Positions 1-7,404 of a stretch of DNA of 64,000 bases are shown one piece after another. The notes beneath the pieces were generated by a model that was not told where the DNA came from, did not search any database, and worked only from the letters and a program-made list of their open reading frames with translations. This DNA is from an uncultured Clostridia bacterium (GTDB lineage Bacteria; Bacillota; Clostridia; Oscillospirales; CAG-272), in contig CANRMP010000004.1 of NCBI GenBank assembly GCA_947631765.1, positions 1-64,000 of the forward strand, in the 5' to 3' direction. The position numbers were made by a program, and so were the translations under genes. Numbering within the stretch: the stretch's first letter is position 1; each line of letters begins with the position of its first letter.

Positions 1-45
1 CTGATGCTCCCAAAGCACCCGCGCTACCAACTGCGCTACACCCCG
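1..45 (-). tRNA. tRNA-Pro (UGG), 5' part only; cut by window edge
   Basis: Read on the minus strand, the 5' end is at 45 and the gene runs off the left edge. The acceptor 5' strand CGGGGTG, a D-arm with GCGC...GCGC, and an anticodon loop TTTGGGA carrying UGG are visible. The 3' half lies outside the window, so intactness cannot be confirmed. A second copy of its first 40 bases lies at 205-244. Confidence 0.85.
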
Positions 46-137
46 ATTTTATGAAATTTTTCTGCCGACAAATCCGCAACTGTGGGAATCCATGTGGTCA
101 TTCGCCGTTTTTGCCGTTTTTCAAGCGATCCGCACAG

Positions 138-169
138 CCGAAAAGTCGCCGTGTGTCAGGCTTTTTCGG
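138..169. other. Stem-loop between the two tRNA-Pro sequences
   Basis: CCGAAAAG is followed 15 bases later by CTTTTTCGG, its reverse complement with one extra T. It lies between the intact and truncated tRNA-Pro sequences. No gene is seen in 46-204. It may be a processing or termination structure of the tRNA region, but nothing decides this. Confidence 0.35.
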
Positions 170-204
170 AAGGACGCCGAAATGTCATGAGCACACGGTG
201 TCAC

Positions 205-244
205 GCTCCCAAAGCACCCGCGCTACCAACTGCGCTACACCCCG
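205..244 (-). pseudogene. Truncated tRNA-Pro (5' half copy)
   Basis: Forty bases are identical to 6-45, covering acceptor 5' strand, D-arm, anticodon UGG and the first bases of the 3' anticodon stem. Identity then stops abruptly; no T-arm (GGTTCGA type) or acceptor 3' strand follows. It cannot make a normal tRNA. It may be a remnant of tandem duplication or of an integration/excision event at the tRNA. Confidence 0.7.
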
Positions 245-453
245 AAATTATAATACCGTCTCACCGACACGGCACACTGTATTATAGCACACAAAATCAA
301 TTTTTGTCAATAAGATTTTAAAATTTATGCCCGCAAGCGTGGGCGACAAAATAAAGCCTCCACGGTGAAAATAAAATCGGTAGACGATGGAATATCCGAG
401 CGGTACGAAAAATATTGTTAGTTATCCGTGAAAATTTAGCGGCGGTACGAGTT
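245..453. other. Intergenic; no gene seen
   Basis: AT-rich stretch between the truncated tRNA-Pro and the spoIVB terminator. I find no convincing reading frame, RNA or promoter in it. Confidence 0.5.
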
Positions 454-497
454 AAACAGCGTTTATGCCTTGTCTTGCCATGGCATAAACGCTGTTT
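454..497 (-). terminator. Long hairpin after spoIVB
   Basis: A perfect 16 bp inverted repeat (454-469 with 482-497) with a 12 base loop starts just past the spoIVB stop. It lacks a long U-tract on the minus strand but is strong enough to end or protect the transcript. Confidence 0.7.
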
Positions 498-508
498 GGG
501 TAATTTGT

Positions 509-1549
509 TTAGTTAAACTCGGGCATTTTTTCAAGCATATTTTCGATAAACACGCCGTAGCCCTGTTTGGGGTTATTTATCATAACGTGGGTAACTGCGC
601 CGATTATTTTGCCGTTTTGTATCACTGGGCTGCCCGACATGCCCTGCACTATTCCGTCGGTTTTTTCAAGCAGTCTCTCGTCCTTGACTTCAATAACGAA
701 ATTTTTATTGTCCCTTTTTCTGTCGGCAATTCTTACGATTTCTATCTCATATTTTTCTGTTTTACCGTCTGTTGTGCTGTATATATACGCCTTACCGGGC
801 ACGACCTTGTCGGAAGAGGCGACCGGCAGCGGCTTTTGAAGCTCGTTTGGCAGAGTATCAAGTCTCCCGTATACGCCGCATGCGGTGTTCCCTATCAGCT
901 CTCCGGTCTTTGTCGCTCCGAAAAAGCCGCGAAGCTCGCCCGGTATCCCCACTCTGCCCTTTTTTATTCCGGTCAATGTAACGTCTGTCACTCTGCCGGA
1001 AAGCATCGGCATAAGAACGCCCGTGTCAATATCGCATATTCCGTGTCCCAGCCCCGCAAAAAGCTTCTTTTCGGCGTCTATAAAGGTGATTGTTCCGATA
1101 CCCGAGGTATTGTCCCTTATCCATATTCCCGCCTTATAGCACCCGTCATTTTCCGAAAGCACGGGCGTCAGCTCCTTTTGAAGCTTTTTGCCTTTTCTTA
1201 TCAGTGTCATATCAAGCTCACTGCCTTGGCTGTTCTCGACAAGCCGTGTCACCTCTTCAACGGTGTTCACTCTTTTGCCGTCAATTTCATATATTATATC
1301 GCAAACCTCAATTTCGGCGTCGGCGGCGGGGTTTGCACTGCCCTCTTTGGTCTTCACCGACGACCTGCCGATAACAAGGACTCCCTTTGTTTTAAGCTGC
1401 ACGCCAAAGGTCATTCCTCCCGGAATCAGCATCATTCCCTCATAATCGTTCCCGGCGGCGCTTACGGGAAAGACCGAAAGAAAAGATGACACAACAAGGG
1501 AAAGAATCACAAGGACAAGCAGCCCTCTTTTATTTTTTATCGCTGTCAT
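509..1549 (-). CDS. spoIVB: SpoIVB sporulation signalling serine peptidase
   Basis: Made in the forespore and secreted into the space between the two membranes; in the family it cleaves SpoIVFA, releasing the SpoIVFB protease that processes pro-sigma-K. At 346 aa it shows an N-terminal membrane/signal segment (about 8-32), a PDZ domain (about 45-125) and a C-terminal S55 peptidase domain. Candidate triad: His169 in GLGHGICD, Asp290, and Ser305 in GMSGSP, placed from sequence and my memory of the B. subtilis spacing. The ATG has an AGGATG ribosome site. It lies beside a SPOCS/LysM coat gene and sigK. In Bacillus and many Clostridia spo0A follows spoIVB; here a hairpin and tRNA-Pro follow. Confidence 0.93.
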   Translation of the reverse strand: MTAIKNKRGLLVLVILSLVVSSFLSVFPVSAAGNDYEGMMLIPGGMTFGVQLKTKGVLVIGRSSVKTKEGSANPAADAEIEVCDIIYEIDGKRVNTVEEVTRLVENSQGSELDMTLIRKGKKLQKELTPVLSENDGCYKAGIWIRDNTSGIGTITFIDAEKKLFAGLGHGICDIDTGVLMPMLSGRVTDVTLTGIKKGRVGIPGELRGFFGATKTGELIGNTACGVYGRLDTLPNELQKPLPVASSDKVVPGKAYIYSTTDGKTEKYEIEIVRIADRKRDNKNFVIEVKDERLLEKTDGIVQGMSGSPVIQNGKIIGAVTHVMINNPKQGYGVFIENMLEKMPEFN

Positions 1550-1664
1550 TTTGAAACATCCTATTCTTAAAATTCTTTCGTCTATTAATTTGCCATAAAG
1601 AAATGTCTTTTATGCTATACAATTAATGTTATGTTTTCAAGTTTTCAAAAGTTTTTCAAAATGG

Positions 1665-3167
1665 CTATCCTCTCTTTTTGGGAATGAGCAAAACGTTCTT
1701 TTTCTCCGTGGGATCGTTTATCATATTGTAGCTCATCAGCATATTCTCGCTGATATGATATTTTTTCGCCACGTCCCAAAGAGTTTCGTCCGCCGACGGA
1801 TAACAGACGGTTATCGCTTTATACTCCTTTTCCTCGGGATTATCGACAAGCTTTATTTTGCTGACGTACCCGCATTCTACATTTTTCCAGCATACCGCGC
1901 TTGCGGTAAAATTGTATGTGATTTTAAGCTTATTGTTATCTGCCGAGCACTGCACGCCTCTTATATCAATATTTCCGATACATTCTGCTCCGTTTGTGAT
2001 ATCAAGAGGAAATGTATCGTTTACCGTCGCTATACCTATCGTGCCGTTTTCGTTTTTTACAAGCACCGCGAATCTGCAAAGCGCCTCGTATCCGCCCCCG
2101 TCGCCGTTTTTAAGCGCGGCGTCAGAAAACACGCAAAGGCATGTCGCGCTACCCTCAAAGTCGCCTTCAACCGTCCTTGAATCGCTGTAAATATAGCTCG
2201 GCATCGGTGTTGAGTACTTGAACATGCTTATTTCGTTTTCGGTGCAGAATTTGGTCGAATATGCGTCCTTGGAAACCCGACTTTCAGCTGGGACAAGCGC
2301 TGTTACAGACACCGCGTAGGAAAAGTCAAGCTCTATCATCTTGTTTTCACCGAAAGCGTTTTCTGCGGGTACCGCGCTCTTTTTATCAATATAAACATTC
2401 GCAAAGTACTCCGCGTTTTCCGGCGCTGCCGGAGCGTCTATCGACTGGGAAAACGGAAGCTGTATGTTTTTGCAGGCGATATTCCCTTCGGTGCTTCGAT
2501 AAACCGTCATTACGTCGACCTCGCCGCGAAGAGTAAGGCTGTCGCTATTTCTTCTGATATCGCTTACGTTAATATCTATATTGCAAAGAAGTATTTCGTC
2601 GATAGCTTCGGCGCCTCTGTCAAGCTCGATGTCCTCGCTTATTTCCCTGTCCGAATCGGAATAAGTCATAACGCAGATTTGGTTAATATTCTCTTCCTTT
2701 TTTTCGATTGAAAGGCGGTCCTCGGAATTAAAGCTCTCGGGCAGCTGCATTGAAGCTTCGCCCTCATTCCAAAGTTTGCATCTGCTGTCAACTGTTGCGC
2801 GTATTCCCACCTTTCTGGGGTTAAGAAGCTTAACCACAAGGCTTTCTACCGCGGGCGAGCTCATAATCAGCGTTTTGCCTTCGCATTTATCGGCGTTTGA
2901 GGTCATTTGATAATCGCTTGAAAAATCCACCGAGTTTATTTTTCCGTTATCGTCCTCAAAAAGGACGGTATAAAACAGTCTTCCCTCATTTGCAAGCTTG
3001 CCCGATGTTATTTCGCAGCGCTCGGGACGCAAAGAAGCCGAGGTGTAAAGTATTTTCCTTATGTCCTCATAGCTGTCGGGAAGGATAAAGTCGCCCGAAA
3101 ATTCGTTTTTTGTCTGAAGCTTTTCCGAGCTTCTCAAATATATAGTGTTGTCAGGTGTGTAATCCAT
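1665..3167 (-). CDS. SPOCS (DUF3794)/LysM protein, SipL-like spore coat protein
   Basis: About 500 aa with a C-terminal LysM domain (last 50 residues, beginning near SADETLWDVAKKYHI) after repeated SPOCS/DUF3794-type modules, the architecture of C. difficile SipL, which binds SpoIVA and anchors the coat to the forespore surface. Charged, no signal peptide, so mother-cell cytosolic. I chose the ATG at 3167 because GGGAG sits 7 bases before it; an in-frame ATG at 3173 is too close to that site. It lies between sigK and spoIVB, all on one strand, consistent with mother-cell sporulation function. SipL identity is by architecture only; other DUF3794-LysM paralogues exist. Confidence 0.8.
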   Translation of the reverse strand: MDYTPDNTIYLRSSEKLQTKNEFSGDFILPDSYEDIRKILYTSASLRPERCEITSGKLANEGRLFYTVLFEDDNGKINSVDFSSDYQMTSNADKCEGKTLIMSSPAVESLVVKLLNPRKVGIRATVDSRCKLWNEGEASMQLPESFNSEDRLSIEKKEENINQICVMTYSDSDREISEDIELDRGAEAIDEILLCNIDINVSDIRRNSDSLTLRGEVDVMTVYRSTEGNIACKNIQLPFSQSIDAPAAPENAEYFANVYIDKKSAVPAENAFGENKMIELDFSYAVSVTALVPAESRVSKDAYSTKFCTENEISMFKYSTPMPSYIYSDSRTVEGDFEGSATCLCVFSDAALKNGDGGGYEALCRFAVLVKNENGTIGIATVNDTFPLDITNGAECIGNIDIRGVQCSADNNKLKITYNFTASAVCWKNVECGYVSKIKLVDNPEEKEYKAITVCYPSADETLWDVAKKYHISENMLMSYNMINDPTEKKNVLLIPKKRG

Positions 3168-3224
3168 ATTCATTCTCCCATGCTCTTTGTATTTTTTGTC
3201 AGTTAAATATATGATGATTTTTCG

Positions 3225-3905
3225 TCAATTATTCTTTGTCAGATATGAGTTGATCTTCTCAAGCGCGCTTTTTTCTATTCTGCTGACGTACGATCTTGAA
3301 ATTCCCATCCGTCTTGCGATTTCACGCTGAGTAAGCGGTGCGCTGTTGTTTAGTCCGTAACGTAGGATTATGACCTTGCGTTCCCTTTCGTCAAGCTTTG
3401 TTTTTATGATTTTCAGCGCCTTACTGCTGCTCATTTTTATAAAAAGATCGTCGGCGATTGTGTCGTCAAGGCTGATTATATCCATATATGTAAGCGGGTT
3501 CCCGTCTTTATCCACGTCTATCATTTCATTTATCGATACCTCGCAGAGCGTTTTCTTCTGCGCCCTGAAATGCATGAGTATCTCATTTTGCAAACATTTG
3601 CTTGCGTATGTTGCAAATCTTGTGCCGTTACTTATATCAAAAGAATCAATCGCCTTGATAAGTCCTATCGTGCCTATTGAAATAAGGTCGTCCTGATTTT
3701 TGCTTGTTACAAAATATTTTTTGACTATGTGCGCCACAAGTCTGAGATTGTGAAGGATCAGCTTCTCCCTCGCCTTGGCGTCTCCGTTTCTGCACTTAAT
3801 AAAGCATTCCTTCTCCTCCTCGGGACTTAGCGGCGGGGGAAAGCACTCCGGTTCGTCCACCTTTAGAAAGAACCAAAGCATCCCTATTAACGTAGTGAGT
3901 ATCAT
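3225..3905 (-). CDS. sigK: RNA polymerase sporulation sigma factor SigK
   Basis: 226 aa sigma-70 family factor that directs late mother-cell transcription (coat, lysis). Region 2 carries LRLVAHIVKKYF and the DLISIGTIGLIKAIDSF core motif; region 4 ends with the helix-turn-helix LTQREIARRMGISRSYVSRI. The first 20 or so residues are hydrophobic and precede PPPLSPEEE, as in pro-sigma-K, so it is probably made as a membrane-held precursor cut by SpoIVFB. The gene is uninterrupted: no skin-type prophage splits it. AAGGAG lies 8 bases before the ATG. SigE is the main alternative, but the PLSPEEE start and conserved body favour SigK. Confidence 0.9.
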   Translation of the reverse strand: MILTTLIGMLWFFLKVDEPECFPPPLSPEEEKECFIKCRNGDAKAREKLILHNLRLVAHIVKKYFVTSKNQDDLISIGTIGLIKAIDSFDISNGTRFATYASKCLQNEILMHFRAQKKTLCEVSINEMIDVDKDGNPLTYMDIISLDDTIADDLFIKMSSSKALKIIKTKLDERERKVIILRYGLNNSAPLTQREIARRMGISRSYVSRIEKSALEKINSYLTKNN

Positions 3906-3983
3906 AAATATCGCTCCTTATTTAAAGTTTGCTGTTTTTCATGAATTATTATATTATTTTTCCCGCTTGTCCGAACACAAATA

Positions 3984-4012
3984 TTGACAACCGATTCCCG
4001 AAATGTTATAAT
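3984..4012 (+). promoter_or_regulatory. Sigma-A promoter for the Ppx/GppA gene
   Basis: TTGACA at 3984-3989 and TATAAT at 4007-4012, spaced 17 bases: a full consensus match, about 58 bases before the start codon. Confidence 0.85.
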
Positions 4013-4069
4013 AGATAAAAAGTAAACGGCAAACAATAAATAATTCCGTTTTGCCAAGGAGGGATAATC

Positions 4070-5005
4070 ATGCGCATCGCAGTTATCGATATCGGTTCCA
4101 ACACCATCAAAATGACAATTTTCAATAATACCGGTTCGGCTTTGACCGGCATTATGAACAAAACCGAAAATATCGGTCTGATAAGCTACATCGAAAACGG
4201 CGTTCTGTCCGAAAAAGGTATAAGGGTGCTTTGCGACACGGTCGCCGACCTTGCCTCCGAAGCGCGCAGAAATTCCTGTCTTTACGTCTATCCCTTTGCC
4301 ACGGCTTCGCTCAGAAAAACCGAGAATTACGCCGAAATCATTGAGAATGTCAAAAAGAAAACCGGCTATGCAATCGACATGCTGAGCGGCAGTGATGAGG
4401 CGTCCTTCAGCTTTAACGGCATTGTCAAAAGTATGGGTGATGAGCTTGCAAGTAACGGGCTTACCTTTGATATGGGCGGAGGCAGCACTGAAATCGTCTC
4501 TTTTAAAAACAAAAAGCTGGTAAGCAGCGTCTCCCTCGACATCGGCGTGCTTGCTCTCTATAACTCCTTTGTGAAAAACGTCCTGCCGTCAAAGAGCGAA
4601 TATAAAAAAATCAGAAAATATACAACAAAGCAATATAACAGTGTGAGCTTTCTGCGTGAATGTGAAAACGTCGGCAATATTTATATGGTCGGCGGCACGG
4701 GAAAGGCAATTTCCAAGCTCCACGCCTCCTTTTCAAACCGCCCGTTAACCTTCCCGTACACGATAAAAAAAGAAGATCTGGCTGATCTTATTTCAAAGCT
4801 GATATTCAAAAAGGATCATATGACAATTATCGGCGCAATCAGAGAAATACCCTCAAGAATACACACCATTTGCCCCGGTCTTATCGCTATCACCGCCCTT
4901 ATGGACGCCGCCGGCGCAAATAATCTCATCGTGACCGAGGCGAGCATCAGAGAAGGATACGCCATGCATGTTGCAAAAATGTGCGAATCGGAAAATGAAA
5001 AGTGA
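4070..5005 (+). CDS. Ppx/GppA family phosphatase
   Basis: 311 aa, the single-domain-pair form of exopolyphosphatase/pppGpp phosphatase in the actin-like ATPase superfamily. Motifs: DIGSNT (7-12), SGSDEASFSF with the likely catalytic Glu110, DMGGGST (134-140), and VGGTGKAI further on. It probably hydrolyses polyphosphate or the pppGpp gamma-phosphate; sequence does not say which. No C-terminal HD domain, which larger Ppx proteins carry. AGGAGGG precedes the ATG. Its end overlaps the SpoU methyltransferase by 11 bases, so the two are co-transcribed from the consensus promoter upstream. Confidence 0.85.
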   Translation: MRIAVIDIGSNTIKMTIFNNTGSALTGIMNKTENIGLISYIENGVLSEKGIRVLCDTVADLASEARRNSCLYVYPFATASLRKTENYAEIIENVKKKTGYAIDMLSGSDEASFSFNGIVKSMGDELASNGLTFDMGGGSTEIVSFKNKKLVSSVSLDIGVLALYNSFVKNVLPSKSEYKKIRKYTTKQYNSVSFLRECENVGNIYMVGGTGKAISKLHASFSNRPLTFPYTIKKEDLADLISKLIFKKDHMTIIGAIREIPSRIHTICPGLIAITALMDAAGANNLIVTEASIREGYAMHVAKMCESENEK

Positions 5006-5765
5006 TATAGCTCCGGCAAACCTTGACTGCGTACTCGAGGGCATGATCTCTTTTCGCTCGGTAGTCGAGGGGATTCGCTCCGGTGTAAATAATCGAAAAA
5101 TCAAAAAGGTTCTCTTTGACGAGAAAAAAGTTCGCTCTCTCTCCCGTCACCTTTCCTATATCAAAGCCATGAGCTATGAAATGGGCTTTGAGCTTGTCAT
5201 TTGCCCTTCATTAGAAATAGAAAAGGTCGCCGTGGGTAACACCCACGGCGGTATCGTGACAGTTTGCTCGAAAAGATCTCTGCCTTCCCTTTCGGCTCTC
5301 ATCCCCGAAAAAAACGGCTTCTATATGCTGCTTGACGGAATCGAGGACCCGTATAACCTCGGCTGCTCCCTTCGCTCGCTGTACGCTGCCGGCGTAAGCG
5401 GCGTCGTCCTGCCGCCGAAAAACCGTATGGACGCCGCCGGTATCGTCTGCCGCTCCTCCGCAGGCGCCGCTGAACTGATGCCCGTCTTTGAAGCAGACCC
5501 TAAAGAGGCGTTCGGTCTCTTTAAAAATTACGGATATAAAGTGGTGTGCGCCGATAAAGATAACGCCGTCAGCGCTTGGGAATCCGACCTCTCTTACCCT
5601 ATTTTTATAATTGTCGGCGGCGAAAAACGCGGCATTAGCCCCTATTTTCTTCAAAACGCCGACTCAATCGTTAAAATAAACTATAAAAGAGAGTTTAACG
5701 CCGCCCTTTCTACCGCCTCCGCCGCCTCTGTCCTCGCCTTCGAAATATTAAGACAAAACAGCTGA
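4995..5765 (+). CDS. TrmH/SpoU family RNA 2'-O-methyltransferase
   Basis: 256 aa from the overlapping ATG at 4995. SPOUT fold knotted methyltransferase: motif 1 DPYNLGCSLRS, motif 2 IIVGGEKRGIS, and motif 3 region KREFNAALSTASAASVLAF. It would methylate a ribose 2'-OH in rRNA or tRNA with SAM. Motif 3 lacks the usual SLNVS form; a variant of this type also occurs in some Clostridia, so the target is uncertain (RlmB, TrmH or another). The N-terminal 80 residues look like a small substrate-binding domain. An alternative ATG lies at 5043. No ribosome site is obvious, consistent with translational coupling to the preceding gene. Confidence 0.8.
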   Translation: MKSDIAPANLDCVLEGMISFRSVVEGIRSGVNNRKIKKVLFDEKKVRSLSRHLSYIKAMSYEMGFELVICPSLEIEKVAVGNTHGGIVTVCSKRSLPSLSALIPEKNGFYMLLDGIEDPYNLGCSLRSLYAAGVSGVVLPPKNRMDAAGIVCRSSAGAAELMPVFEADPKEAFGLFKNYGYKVVCADKDNAVSAWESDLSYPIFIIVGGEKRGISPYFLQNADSIVKINYKREFNAALSTASAASVLAFEILRQNS

Positions 5766-5783
5766 CTTAAATTGCACATTCTT

Positions 5784-5809
5784 CCCCTTCGCCGCTCGTC
5801 GGCAAGGGG
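5784..5809 (+). terminator. Hairpin after the SpoU gene
   Basis: CCCCTT(c)GCCG / CGGCAAGGGG stem with a 5 base loop, 18 bases after the stop, followed by ACTTTTGG. Plausible intrinsic terminator with a weak U-tract. Confidence 0.6.
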
Positions 5810-5875
5810 ACTTTTGGTGTTCTGTAGCGCGATGTGCGTGAATGGAAGGGGAGCTTCAAGGGTCGAAGAGAGTTT

Positions 5876-5893
5876 CGCGCTCTGCGGAGCGCG
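5876..5893. repeat. Inverted partial copy of repeat hairpin F, before repeat copy 1
   Basis: CGCGCTC-TGCG-GAGCGCG hairpin preceded by TTT: the reverse complement of the hairpin that ends the dispersed repeat (compare 6222-6238). Copy 1 is therefore bracketed by inverted versions of one hairpin. A further small hairpin, CCAAGG/CCTTGG, lies at 5895-5911. Confidence 0.6.
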
Positions 5894-5972
5894 ACCAAGG
5901 TTCCACCTTGGATGGGGCTGACTTAAGAAAAGCCAGGGAAACATTCGGGCACTCACATAGTGCAAAAATGCG

Positions 5973-6247
5973 TTTTGCGCCGTGGGGCAAACCGTAGGGT
6001 TTGCAGGTCGGGGTGCATACGCGCCGCTCAAGTCTACTTGAAGCGGCGCGTATGCAGACTGACCGTACGGAGTAAATGCCTTCGGCATTAACTCCGCGCT
6101 GCGCAAAGCACAGCTCATTCACACACGAGCATCCGTATGTTTCTCCGGCTTTACAAAAGCCGGCGGGGTCGAGGGGCGGCGCCCCCGTCGCAGCCTCTGC
6201 GGCGAAACACCCCTCCCGTCCCGCGCTCCGCAGAGCGGCGAAGCTTC
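5973..6247 (+). repeat. Dispersed structured intergenic repeat, copy 1
   Basis: One of four copies of a hairpin-rich element (others at 16913-17185, 55978-56220 and inverted 55110-55360). Hairpins in order: A 5987-6004 (GCAAACC/GGTTTGC), B 6015-6055 (14 bp stem, bulged A, 4 bp, loop TCTA), C 6068-6096, D 6145-6163 (CCGGCTTT/AAAGCCGG), E 6173-6185 (GGGGC/GCCCC), F 6222-6238. B and D arms differ between copies in matched pairs. The gene-free interval 5766-6351 holds only this element and minor hairpins. Long minus-strand reading frames cross it, but their frame is not kept in all copies. Candidate structured RNA or non-autonomous mobile element. Confidence 0.8.
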
Positions 6248-6351
6248 CCTTTGGCAACGCACCGCCGCAGCGGAAAAACCGCTCACACGCAGGCGGAAAC
6301 GGCATATATTATACATATACAGCAAAACGATTTACAAGGTACACATAACAT

Positions 6352-7380
6352 ATGTCATTTATTTTTGAGCCCGTTTACATGGAGAGTTCTTATCGGAGGG
6401 AATATTTTTTCGGGGGTGAGCTGCCAAGGGAGCTTGATGCGGCGTCAAGCACGCATATAATAACGCTTATCGGGTGTGATTTAATACCCTCGGGGGTAAT
6501 AAGCAGAATATGCGAAGAGTGTGCGAACAGGCAGATTGAATTTAGTTATTATTTTGACCCGAGGTTACCGGACGCGCCGCTGGCGGTGCTGACGTCAAGC
6601 GGCAGGGCGGTAATATGCGACAATCAATTACTTTTTGACAAGAAGCGGGACCCGAGGACAAGGGTTTATGATTTTTCGGCGCTTTTTGAAAATGACGTCA
6701 TAAGGCGGCAAAGCGCAAGACTTCAAGCTTACCTTAAAGTCGGTCGGGAAAGCGCACAAAGGATGCGCGGCTTTGCGCTTCTTATTGAAAAGCTGTATGA
6801 GGAGTGCTGTAATGAGCTTATGGAGCTAATGGACGGGGAGCACATAGCCGGGTTTTTAAGGCAGACTATGAGCGACAAGGATTTGTCGAGCCGCCCGGAT
6901 ATAAATACAAGGCTTGAATGCACGGTACAAAACTCAAAGCTTTTTGTATACATGGCGCCGGATATAGAGCACACCTTGTACTATGTGAGCGGCGCGGGAA
7001 TAGGACCGATGGTTTTTCTTTTGCTAATAGAGAGCGCGGCAAAAAACAGATACAAAATGAAAGTAAGCCGACATCCGTTTGTGAATATGCCGCTTGCCGT
7101 TTCTTTTCCCGAGCAAAAAATAACGTTTACCTGCCTTGGCTATAAGAGGGGCATTTTATGTCCGGTAACGGATTTTATGCTGTGCGGCAGTGAGACGGTC
7201 AAGAGAAGGTGCGACGGATACGCAAAGGCGACCAAGGCGATATATGAGCTGTATAAAGAGGCGGGAGAAAAATATTGCGACAGCATGGAGCAGGTATGCT
7301 GTATATGCTCGGGCGCAATAAATGAAAACGCCCTTGACGCCTTTGTAAAAAGACTGCTCATTGACGTTTTCTGCGGTTAA
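6352..7380 (+). CDS. Unknown protein; possible ATPase-like family member without a P-loop
   Basis: 342 aa, soluble, no signal peptide, Cys-containing. I do not recognise it with confidence. The order of parts, a strand ending THIITLIGCDLIPSG, then IEFSYYFDPRLPDAPLAVL, then VYDFSALFEND and a long helical stretch, recalls a two-half Firmicutes ATPase family (PRK06851-like) in which that strand normally ends in a Walker A GxxGTGKS. Here the P-loop is absent, so if related it would not bind ATP in that half. The start codon has only a distant AAGG; another ATG lies at 6379. It follows repeat copy 1 and converges on ispE. Confidence 0.6.
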   Translation: MSFIFEPVYMESSYRREYFFGGELPRELDAASSTHIITLIGCDLIPSGVISRICEECANRQIEFSYYFDPRLPDAPLAVLTSSGRAVICDNQLLFDKKRDPRTRVYDFSALFENDVIRRQSARLQAYLKVGRESAQRMRGFALLIEKLYEECCNELMELMDGEHIAGFLRQTMSDKDLSSRPDINTRLECTVQNSKLFVYMAPDIEHTLYYVSGAGIGPMVFLLLIESAAKNRYKMKVSRHPFVNMPLAVSFPEQKITFTCLGYKRGILCPVTDFMLCGSETVKRRCDGYAKATKAIYELYKEAGEKYCDSMEQVCCICSGAINENALDAFVKRLLIDVFCG

Positions 7381-7404
7381 CCTTTATATTTTTTTCTTAA
7401 TTTA

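Noticed and set aside
470..1489. 339-residue plus-strand frame opposite spoIVB
   Set aside because: It is the antisense shadow of spoIVB; that gene matches a known family with its motifs and ribosome site.
3225..3905. Possible skin-type prophage interruption of sigK
   Set aside because: The frame is continuous from the pro-sequence through the helix-turn-helix, so there is no interruption.
5681..6305. Long minus-strand reading frames (145 and 149 residues) across repeat copy 1, with look-alikes at 16805-17225 and 55947-56258
   Set aside because: The frames differ between copies (part of copy 2 matches only in another frame), they are Cys/Arg/Pro-rich as expected from GC-rich hairpins, and no ribosome site precedes them. 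Hairpin pairing, not protein sequence, is what is kept.
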